A stretch of DNA of 11,452 nucleotides from an uncultured Clostridia bacterium (lineage in GTDB: Bacteria; Bacillota; Clostridia; Oscillospirales; Ruminococcaceae): contig CALATN010000239.1 of the NCBI GenBank assembly GCA_937891895.1, positions 1 through 11,452 on the forward strand, in the 5' to 3' direction. Under the pieces are notes generated by a model. It searched no databases. It saw nothing but the letters and a program-made list of their open reading frames with translations, and was not told where the DNA came from. Numbering within the stretch: position 1 is the stretch's first letter; every line of letters begins with the position of its first letter. Made by a program: the position numbers and the translations under genes. Shown in pieces: positions 5,900 through 11,452 of the stretch.

Positions 5900-6775
5900 A
5901 TGGCTAAAAAAGCAGGATTAGGAATGGGTCTGGACGCTCTTTTCGGCGACAATACAGGCGAAAGTGCAGGCGTGCAGACAATCAGACTTTCAGACATAGA
6001 ACCAAACCGTAAACAGCCTCGTCAGACTTTTGACGATGCGGCAATCGCTGAGCTTGCGGACAGTATCCGTCAGCACGGCTTGATTCAGCCAATCGTGGTG
6101 CGTTATACAGGCACAAATTATCAGATTGTGGCAGGTGAACGCCGTTGGAGAGCGTGCAGAATGCTTGGAATGAGCGATGTTCCCGTTATTATTAAGGAGC
6201 TTGATGACTCTCAGACCGCGCAGATTGCCCTTATTGAGAACATTCAGCGTGAGGATCTGAACCCTGTTGAAGAAGCAATGGCATATCGTTCGCTTATGGA
6301 CGATTATGATATGACTCAGGAGGAGTTGTCGAAAATTGTCGGCAAGTCCCGTTCATCAATTGCGAATGCTGTACGTTTGCTGAATCTTCCTGATGAGGTT
6401 GTTGAACTGCTTAAAAAGCGTGAGATAACTTCGGGACAGGCAAAAGCACTTGCTGCTGCGGAAACTGATGAAGAAATGATTGAGCTTGCAAAGCTTGCTG
6501 CTGCGGGAAAAATCACCGTAAGAGGCATCGAAAAAGCAATTGCAAGGGCTGCAAATGAGGAAAATGAGGATGAAATCAAGAGCAAAAAGGCTCCTAAAAC
6601 CTCGGAAGAACGTGCAAATCTCAGTTTTATCACGGAAATGCAGCTTAGCCTTGAAAACCACCTTGAAAGAAAGGTACGTATTAACTCCAGTGATGGAATA
6701 AAGGGTACAATTACCATTGATTTCTTTGATCAGGATGAGCTTACAACCCTTGCTGATAAGCTAACAATGTACTAA
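5900..6775 (+). CDS. parB: Chromosome partitioning protein ParB (Spo0J)
   Basis: Binds parS, clamps onto and slides along DNA as a CTP-dependent switch, recruits SMC and stimulates ParA. At 291 residues it is typical for Spo0J. The basic N-terminus MAKKAGLGMGLDALFG matches the ParA-activating tail of the family. The CTP-binding domain shows IEPNRKQPR, GERRWRA (79-85) and ENIQRED (113-119). The helix-turn-helix begins near residue 138 (MTQEELSKIVGKSRSSIAN), and the C-terminal part should form the dimerisation domain. Its targets are presumably the TGTTCCACGTGGAACA sites in this window. Start choice: ATG at 5900, seven bases after GGGAGG. It ends the par operon at a strong terminator. Confidence 0.96.
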   Translation: MAKKAGLGMGLDALFGDNTGESAGVQTIRLSDIEPNRKQPRQTFDDAAIAELADSIRQHGLIQPIVVRYTGTNYQIVAGERRWRACRMLGMSDVPVIIKELDDSQTAQIALIENIQREDLNPVEEAMAYRSLMDDYDMTQEELSKIVGKSRSSIANAVRLLNLPDEVVELLKKREITSGQAKALAAAETDEEMIELAKLAAAGKITVRGIEKAIARAANEENEDEIKSKKAPKTSEERANLSFITEMQLSLENHLERKVRINSSDGIKGTITIDFFDQDELTTLADKLTMY

Positions 6776-6782
6776 GATAATG

Positions 6783-6817
6783 AAAAATGCCGATTACGAA
6801 AGTTTTCGGCATTTTTT
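6783..6817 (+). terminator. Rho-independent terminator after parB
   Basis: 11-bp stem AAAAATGCCGA (6783-6793) / TCGGCATTTTT (6806-6816) with a 12-nt loop and a six-T tail. The A-rich 5' arm would also allow it to work on the opposite strand. It makes the downstream ParB-like gene a separate transcription unit. Confidence 0.9.
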
Positions 6818-6856
6818 ATTTCCCACTATTTTTCGACAAATTGTACGCAAAATATA

Positions 6857-6865
6857 TGCTATAAT
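6857..6865 (+). promoter_or_regulatory. Extended -10 promoter of the noc-like gene
   Basis: TGCTATAAT gives a perfect TATAAT (6860-6865) with an extended TGn element. No good -35 lies at 17 bp; TCGACA (6833-6838) is present but 21 bp away. An extended -10 can work with a weak -35. The leader to the ATG at 6889 would be only about 17 nt. Confidence 0.65.
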
Positions 6866-6888
6866 CAGTTCAGAAAGGACGTGATTAT

Positions 6889-7689
6889 ATGCTTTTTCAG
6901 GCAAAAGAAAAGGTTGTGGCAAGGGTAATTCAGGTTGAAGTGGATAAAATTGAACCAAATCCATATCAGCCAAGACGCAAATTCGATGATATTGAAAATC
7001 TTGCCCAGAGTATCAAGCAAAACGGCTTGCTTCAACCTATTACTGTACGCAGAACAGAGGAAGGATATCAGCTTGTAGCAGGGGAAAGAAGGCTCCGTGC
7101 TGCAAAAATGCTTGGTATGGAGGTTGTTCCCTGCATTCCTGTGACAATTACAGAGAGAAATTCGGCAGTAATGGCACTTATTGAGAACATTCAGCGACGT
7201 GATTTATCATATTTTGACGAAGCTGAAGCAATTGAAACGCTTATAGATTTTTATGGTATGACCCAAGAAGATGCGGCAATTAAGCTTGGCAAATCACAGC
7301 CTTCAATTGCAAACAAACTTCGTTTACTCAAGCTTGACAAGGAAGTCAGAGAAAAGCTTTCTGAGTACAGATTGACAGAGCGTCACGCAAGAGCTTTGCT
7401 CAGAATACAGTGTAAAGGTCAACAGCTTGACATAGTTGAAACATTTCATAGCAGAAATATGAATGTGGAAACCGCAGAAAGGTATATAGATACATTTTTG
7501 CAAAAAGAAAGGGATATGGCAAGCTTGAAAAAACGAAGTGTAGTGTTCAAGGACGTGAGATTGTTTGTCAATACACTGAATAAAGCTGTTGAAATGATGA
7601 AAGCGGCAGGGATTGAGGCTGATTCAAAGCGAATTCAGAATGAAGAGTACATAGAATATATTGTAAAAATTCCTATGAAAAAGAATTGA
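6889..7689 (+). CDS. noc: Noc-like ParB-family DNA-binding protein
   Basis: A second ParB-fold protein, 266 residues. It shares the CTP-binding core (IEPNPYQPRRKFD, GERRLRA at 65-71, ENIQRRD at 99-105) and a helix-turn-helix from residue 124 (MTQEDAAIKLGKSQPSIANK). The phrases SIANKLRLLKL, LTERHARALL, FVNTLNKAVEMMKAAG and the end EYIVKIPMKKN resemble Bacillus Noc, the nucleoid occlusion factor, more than Spo0J. The N-terminus before the core is shorter than in Bacillus Noc; residues 2-11 (LFQAKEKVVA) could form a short amphipathic membrane-targeting helix, but this is uncertain. It has its own promoter after the parB terminator. Start choice: ATG at 6889 with AAAGGA at 6874-6879. No Bacillus-type Noc site was seen in the window. 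A ParB paralogue of other function is the alternative. Confidence 0.85.
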   Translation: MLFQAKEKVVARVIQVEVDKIEPNPYQPRRKFDDIENLAQSIKQNGLLQPITVRRTEEGYQLVAGERRLRAAKMLGMEVVPCIPVTITERNSAVMALIENIQRRDLSYFDEAEAIETLIDFYGMTQEDAAIKLGKSQPSIANKLRLLKLDKEVREKLSEYRLTERHARALLRIQCKGQQLDIVETFHSRNMNVETAERYIDTFLQKERDMASLKKRSVVFKDVRLFVNTLNKAVEMMKAAGIEADSKRIQNEEYIEYIVKIPMKKN

Positions 7690-7700
7690 GTATATGTAAT

Positions 7701-9056
7701 TTACTTAATGTATATACTATTTGTATAATCATTAACAACCTTAATGGCCTTATTATGAAGGATAAAAACCGCTGTCAAATTCAGTACAAGCATTATCCAA
7801 TTGAGTATATCAGCAATTTCCCAGACAAGCTGAAGCTGTGCAACAGCGCCTGCATATACAGCACAGGTGTACATAAATCTGTACATTAAAAGTGCTTTGG
7901 AATTTCCAGTTTTAAAGGCATATTCAATACATTTTTCTCCATAAAAATACCAGCCGATAAGTGTGCAGAAGGCAAAAATAATTGTTACAGATGAAACAAA
8001 AAAGGGGGCTACTCTGCCAATAACCTGACTGAACGCGAGGGTGAGCTGAGCAAGTCCCTCTGTTCCGCTTGTATGAGCACCGCTTAAAAGAATGACAAAT
8101 GCTGTTGCAGTACAACAAACAATGGTGTCAATAAAGATCTCAACAATTGCAAATTTACCCATCTCAACAGGTGAATTTGTTTCAGCTTCAGAGTGGATCA
8201 ATACGGAGGTTCCTAAGCCGGATTCGTTGGAAAATATTCCGCGTCGTAATCCGATAGCGATGGATTTTTTCAAAATTGCTGCTGAAATTCCGCCTGAAAT
8301 CTGATCAAAACCAAAAGCTGATTTTAAAATAGTAGTTAATATTTCTATAATATTATCACCAAAATATGTAATTACAATTATAGTGCCTATCAGATAGATA
8401 CAAGCAACAAAGGGTACTAATTTTTCAGCGGCAGATGCAACTTTTTTTGCTCCGTTGAAGATTATAAGCGCAACAATTACAGCAGAAATTGCACCTGAAA
8501 CCTGACAGGGAATATTGAAAAGACCCGCGGCTGATGACAGCGCATTTGACTGGGTTAGATTTCCAATTCCAAAGGATGCACCGATACAGAGTAGTGAATA
8601 AAGGAAGGCGACACGTGGAGAATTAAAAGCTTTGGTAATATATCCCATAGGGCCACTGCCTTCAGATTTGTAGATATGTCCAAGGACATTTTCCAGAAAG
8701 CCAATTGACGTTCCGATGAGCCCTGATATCCACATCCAGAAAATCGCTCCTGGACCACCTAATGTAATTGCTGTTGAAACGCCGATGATATTGCCTGTTC
8801 CCATTGATGCAGCAAGGGCAGTTGACAATGCTTGAAAATGAGAAATTTTACCTCTTGAGGCATTGTGTGAATTATTAGTGGAGTTTGAAAAAATGTCTTT
8901 AAAAAAATCAACAAAATGTAATATATTATACAGCTTAATACGAATTGTAAAGTATATTCCAATCGATACAATTAAGGCGAAAACCCCAATACCCCATAAC
9001 AAATTGTTTAAATTAGATATAAAATTACAAACTGTATTATAAGAATTATCAGCCAA
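7701..9056 (-). CDS. AGCS-family sodium:alanine/glycine symporter
   Basis: Polytopic membrane protein of 451 residues that should import a small neutral amino acid (alanine or glycine in characterised members) with Na+. The family signature ALSTALAASMGTGNIIGVSTA followed by GGPGAIFWMW lies at about residues 77-109. FLENVLGHIY (120-129) and GIFSNESGLGTS (273-284) are further conserved blocks. About ten hydrophobic segments are visible. Start choice: TTG at 9056-9054, with GAAGGGAG eight bases upstream on the minus strand; no ATG is available at that distance. It converges on the noc-like gene with an 11-bp gap and diverges from the bPH2 pair. The substrate cannot be decided from sequence. It is more AT-rich than the mnmE-parB block. 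Confidence 0.93.
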   Translation of the reverse strand: MADNSYNTVCNFISNLNNLLWGIGVFALIVSIGIYFTIRIKLYNILHFVDFFKDIFSNSTNNSHNASRGKISHFQALSTALAASMGTGNIIGVSTAITLGGPGAIFWMWISGLIGTSIGFLENVLGHIYKSEGSGPMGYITKAFNSPRVAFLYSLLCIGASFGIGNLTQSNALSSAAGLFNIPCQVSGAISAVIVALIIFNGAKKVASAAEKLVPFVACIYLIGTIIVITYFGDNIIEILTTILKSAFGFDQISGGISAAILKKSIAIGLRRGIFSNESGLGTSVLIHSEAETNSPVEMGKFAIVEIFIDTIVCCTATAFVILLSGAHTSGTEGLAQLTLAFSQVIGRVAPFFVSSVTIIFAFCTLIGWYFYGEKCIEYAFKTGNSKALLMYRFMYTCAVYAGAVAQLQLVWEIADILNWIMLVLNLTAVFILHNKAIKVVNDYTNSIYIK

Positions 9057-9108
9057 TTGGCAAGCTCCCTTCAGAATATTCGGGTATAAAGTTGATAAAA
9101 AGGAAAAA

Positions 9109-9132
9109 ACTATAAGTAAAAGTGTTTATAGT
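9109..9132. promoter_or_regulatory. Dyad in the divergent intergenic region, possible operator
   Basis: Perfect 7-bp arms ACTATAA (9109-9115) / TTATAGT (9126-9132), 10 bp apart, in the roughly 100-bp gap between the divergent symporter and bPH2 genes. No convincing -35/-10 pair was found for either direction in this very AT-rich gap. In such DNA a dyad of this size can arise by chance. Confidence 0.3.
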
Positions 9133-9161
9133 AAAAGCATAAAAGTAGAGGTTTGCACAGT

Positions 9162-9611
9162 TTGAAAAAATACAAAGCGGATAAATATGTATATATATTT
9201 CTATTTGTAATAAGTATATTAGTGTTTATTTGTATAATATCTAATATAATATACTATTTGTATTTAATGTTAGAGCATTTTAAAGTGACAGAATACATCA
9301 GAGAGGTTATAGTATTTGTTCTTGTTACAGCGTATGCAGCTTTTGTATTTGTTATTCTACCATTGTGGTTACATTCACTTTGCTTTACAGTATCATCAAA
9401 GGAAATAATGATATGCTCAGGAGTCGTGGTAAAAAGGAAAATTTATATTCCTTTACGCAATATACAGTATACGACAATGTTAGGGAGCACCATTTTAAGT
9501 AAGATAAATTTTAACTTTTTGTTAATTGAAACTTATAGTGGAAGAATAATAATGCCATTTTTGTCTTTACACGATATGGAAGAAATAAACAAAATTATAC
9601 AGAAACTATAA
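9162..9611 (+). CDS. Small membrane protein with one bacterial PH domain (YdbS-like)
   Basis: A 149-residue protein with two hydrophobic segments (about 8-36 and 48-72), then a bPH2 (DUF304) domain at about 75-148. The domain shows the usual pattern: LCFTVSSKEIMICSGVVVKRKIYIPL, an IQYTTML strand, then LLIETYSG. Its role is not known in detail; the best known relatives, Bacillus YdbS/YdbT, have been linked to resistance to antimicrobials from a competing strain. Start choice: TTG at 9162 has AGAGG (9147-9151) ten bases away. The longer TTG at 9153 would leave only one base, so 9162 is preferred. The next gene, 20 bp downstream, encodes the larger partner. The coding sequence is very AT-rich. 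Confidence 0.8.
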   Translation: MKKYKADKYVYIFLFVISILVFICIISNIIYYLYLMLEHFKVTEYIREVIVFVLVTAYAAFVFVILPLWLHSLCFTVSSKEIMICSGVVVKRKIYIPLRNIQYTTMLGSTILSKINFNFLLIETYSGRIIMPFLSLHDMEEINKIIQKL

Positions 9612-9631
9612 AATAATAAGGGTGTGTTTTA

Positions 9632-11092
9632 TTGAAGCGACAGCATCGGATAACTGTGTTAAAATACGCAAAAGGAAATATATGGTTGCTGATAGTACCA
9701 CTTGTAAGAAGTGTTTTTTTACTGAAAGGGGATTTTGAAAAATGGTATAATATGGTATATATGGATATATTTGTTATACTACTTGTTTTTGGAGCGGCAT
9801 GGCTAAAGTGGTATTGCACACAATTTGAATTCGGCAAAAAGGAATTATATGTAAAAAAAGGTGTTCTTATTTCAAAAGAAATAAAGCTTCCGTATTCAAG
9901 AATTTCATGCAGGGTTTTCCATCGACCGTTTCTTTTCCGTCCATTCAAAGTGATGAAAATTTATGTCGAAACAGATGCTTGTTCAGCCTCACAATTGAGA
10001 AAAAAATCTGATGTTGCTTTAATCGTGTCAGAAATAGATTATACACAAATATCTCAGAATATGCCAATAGAAATTTTGAAAGCAAGTGAAAATTATTGTG
10101 CTTCGAAAAAAGAGATTTTTTTATTTTCTATTTGTTTTTCGTCAGCGCTTCCCGGACTTGTTTACCTTGGAACAGTACTCATTCAGGGCAGAAGAATTGT
10201 CGGAGAGAAATCGAAGGATGTATTTATATCGGTTGTAAATGAATTGACTGAGGCTGTAGAAAAAATTGATGGAAATGCAGAAGAGAGTGCATCTATATTT
10301 TTGCTGACAATTGCGGCGGGATGGTTGGTGTCGTTTGCGATAAAAATGATAAGATATATCCATTTTAAAATTAGCAAATTTGGAAAAAATATTTTGATAG
10401 AAAACGGATACTTTTCCAGCTGGAAATATATTGTAAATTATTCCAGGATAAACACTGTTGATATACGGCAGAATTTGCTGATGAAAATTACAAGGACAAT
10501 GTCTGTTCATATAAACTGCTCAGGTTACGGAAGGAGAAAAAACGAGCTTGCGCTTTTTATTCCGATTACAACAAAAAGACGTGCTATAAATATGATTGAG
10601 AGAATGCTCCCTAATTTTACTCCGAGTAATATTCGGCTAAAGGTAAAACGAACATATATAATGGCATATATATGGTTGCCGTTGCTTCTTGCAATCGTAG
10701 TGGCGCTGCTGACTGCCTTGGTTGTAAAGTTGAATTATGAGTGGGCAGATATCGTGAAATTTATAGGAGTGATGGCTGAAATACCATTAGTGTACCTTTT
10801 GATAGTAAGAGTTGCTGCGAAAATGAGCACAGGAATCGGTGCAAGTGATGATTCGGTAACGGTCAGTTATTGCAGGGCAATTCGATTTCATACAGTAGTT
10901 GTACCAAAGGAAAGGATTTCGTATATAAAAATCCGCCGCACGCTTTTGCAGCGTGCAAGCGGATGCTGCGACGTAATAATTTATGCAAGGGGAGGGCATA
11001 CAAGAGGACATAAAGTCAGAGGAATGGTGTATGCAGAGGCGTTATTGTTGGTAGAAAATTGGAGAAAAATGTGTCAAAATGCACATTTATAA
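9632..11092 (+). CDS. Large membrane protein with three bacterial PH domains (YdbT-like)
   Basis: A 486-residue protein with alternating hydrophobic segments and bPH2 domains. Membrane segments are near 17-31, 43-60, 162-184, 221-243, 343-366 and 375-395. bPH2-like domains are near 62-140 (FGKKELYVKKGVLISKEIKL), 245-325 (FGKNILIENGYFSS then NYSRINTVDIRQNLL) and 400-480 (DSVTVSYCRAIRFHTVVVP then RISYIKIRRTLLQ). This is the YdbT architecture; the pair with the preceding small protein forms a YdbS-YdbT-type operon and probably a membrane complex (inference). Start choice: TTG at 9632 with AAGGGTG at 9618-9624, seven bases away; no ATG lies nearby upstream. Biochemical function is unknown. The sequence is AT-rich. 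No hairpin terminator follows before the tRNA promoter. Confidence 0.82.
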   Translation: MKRQHRITVLKYAKGNIWLLIVPLVRSVFLLKGDFEKWYNMVYMDIFVILLVFGAAWLKWYCTQFEFGKKELYVKKGVLISKEIKLPYSRISCRVFHRPFLFRPFKVMKIYVETDACSASQLRKKSDVALIVSEIDYTQISQNMPIEILKASENYCASKKEIFLFSICFSSALPGLVYLGTVLIQGRRIVGEKSKDVFISVVNELTEAVEKIDGNAEESASIFLLTIAAGWLVSFAIKMIRYIHFKISKFGKNILIENGYFSSWKYIVNYSRINTVDIRQNLLMKITRTMSVHINCSGYGRRKNELALFIPITTKRRAINMIERMLPNFTPSNIRLKVKRTYIMAYIWLPLLLAIVVALLTALVVKLNYEWADIVKFIGVMAEIPLVYLLIVRVAAKMSTGIGASDDSVTVSYCRAIRFHTVVVPKERISYIKIRRTLLQRASGCCDVIIYARGGHTRGHKVRGMVYAEALLLVENWRKMCQNAHL

Positions 11093-11152
11093 AAAAATAC
11101 GAAACAAAATAATAAGCATAATGAATAAAAATATTTTTTTTTGTAAAAACTA

Positions 11153-11181
11153 TTGACATAAAGGGCTTGTTGTTGTATAAT
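11153..11181 (+). promoter_or_regulatory. Consensus promoter of the tRNA pair
   Basis: Perfect TTGACA (11153-11158), 17-bp spacer and perfect TATAAT (11176-11181). Transcription should begin near 11188, about 28 nt before the first tRNA. This is the strongest promoter in the window, as expected for stable RNA. Confidence 0.93.
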
Positions 11182-11215
11182 AATTAAGTCGCACAACGAT
11201 AGTGAGCGAAAACAT

Positions 11216-11292
11216 GGCGAGATGGCTCAGTTGGCTAGAGCAACCGGTTCATACCCGGTAGGTCGTGAGTTCAAGTCTCACTCTCGCTACCA
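11216..11292 (+). tRNA. tRNA-Met (CAT), elongator type
   Basis: Complete cloverleaf: acceptor GGCGAGA/TCTCGCT with a G-U first pair, D stem GCTC/GAGC, anticodon stem ACCGG/CCGGT with loop TTCATAC (CAT at 11250-11252), T stem GTGAG/CTCAC with loop TTCAAGT, and encoded ACCA. It lacks the three G-C pairs of initiator anticodon stems, and the TTCATAC loop matches elongator tRNA-Met rather than tRNA-Ile(CAT), whose loop in Bacillus reads CTCATAA. Confidence 0.93.
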
Positions 11293-11294
11293 AC

Positions 11295-11369
11295 GGCCCG
11301 TTGGTCAAGAGGTTAAGACGCCGCCCTTTCACGGCGGAATCATGGGTTCAATTCCCGTACGGGTCACCA
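11295..11369 (+). tRNA. tRNA-Glu (TTC)
   Basis: Complete cloverleaf: acceptor GGCCCGT/ACGGGTC, anticodon stem CCGCC/GGCGG with loop CTTTCAC (TTC at 11328-11330), T stem ATGGG/CCCGT with one T-G wobble and loop TTCAATT, and encoded CCA at 11367-11369. It starts only 2 nt after the tRNA-Met, so both are surely cut from one precursor. Confidence 0.96.
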
Positions 11370-11376
11370 GTTAACG

Positions 11377-11420
11377 AATCAGGAAACAACGTAGATGCGT
11401 GGTTTCCTGATTTTCTTTTT
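11377..11420 (+). terminator. Rho-independent terminator of the tRNA operon
   Basis: 11-bp perfect stem AATCAGGAAAC (11377-11387) / GTTTCCTGATT (11402-11412), with a small inner ACG/CGT stem and a T-rich tail to 11421. It follows the tRNA-Glu CCA by 7 nt. Nothing recognisable lies in the last 30 bases of the window. Confidence 0.88.
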
Positions 11421-11452
11421 TGTGGATTTCGGGCTTTGTCCGCTACTTGTCC

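Noticed and set aside
7686..7889. 67-codon plus-strand ORF after noc
   Set aside because: It lies almost wholly antisense to the symporter C-terminus and lacks a ribosome site.
9153..9161. Start of the first bPH2 gene at TTG 9153
   Set aside because: The AGAGG ribosome site ends one base before it. The in-frame TTG at 9162 has a workable ten-base gap.
11121..11142. AT-rich run AAAAATATTTTTTTTT after the bPH2 operon as a terminator
   Set aside because: There is no GC stem; it is only an A run followed by a T run and is more likely upstream promoter DNA for the tRNA genes.
11216..11292. Initiator tRNA-Met or lysidine tRNA-Ile(CAT)
   Set aside because: The anticodon stem ACCGG/CCGGT lacks the GGG/CCC of initiators, and the TTCATAC loop fits elongator tRNA-Met better than tRNA-Ile.
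1..11452. Replication origin (DnaA boxes, TTATCCACA type)
   Set aside because: No cluster of DnaA boxes was found on either strand. The region is probably origin-proximal by gene content, but oriC itself is not here.
1..11452. Bacillus-type Noc binding site with a CCCGGG core
   Set aside because: No CCCGGG was found. The ATTTCCC half at 6819-6825 has no matching second half.

Overview
The window looks like part of the origin-proximal region of a Firmicutes chromosome, most likely class Clostridia and possibly a Ruminococcus/Oscillospiraceae-type organism. The lineage is inferred from gene order, Shine-Dalgarno sites of the AGGAGG/GAGGTG type, sigma-A-like promoters and the intergenic repeat style. 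No taxonomic search was possible.

Layout. Bases 1-367 hold no recognisable gene. They contain a clear terminator, a likely bidirectional terminator and a cluster of GC-rich hairpins. A plus-strand block follows: mnmE (368-1732), mnmG (1983-3854) and rsmG (3904-4617), the tRNA wobble-modification and 16S rRNA methylation set usually found beside the origin. It ends at a terminator (about 4646-4683). A near-consensus promoter then drives parA/soj (4763-5542), an unrecognised 80-residue ORF (5655-5897) and parB/spo0J (5900-6775). After another terminator and an extended -10 promoter comes a second ParB-family gene, Noc-like (6889-7689). Facing it, with an 11-bp gap, is a minus-strand AGCS-family sodium:amino-acid symporter (7701-9056). 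Divergent from that is an AT-rich pair of membrane proteins with bacterial PH (bPH2/DUF304) domains, resembling YdbS and YdbT (9162-9611 and 9632-11092). The window closes with a consensus promoter, elongator tRNA-Met(CAT), tRNA-Glu(TTC) and a terminator.

The segregation genes come with their own binding sites. Three perfect 16-bp parS palindromes (TGTTCCACGTGGAACA) lie at 3868, 4113 and 5556, and a one-base variant lies at 1818. One perfect site is embedded in the rsmG reading frame and another sits just behind parA. The mnmE-rsmG-par segment is therefore probably a ParB loading zone as well as a coding block.

The items most worth following are the small ORF translationally coupled to parB, the parS layout, and the mnmE-mnmG spacer, where two different heptamer tandem arrays and a perfect 21-bp hairpin duplication surround the variant parS. 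No defence system, phage, insertion sequence or CRISPR array was seen.
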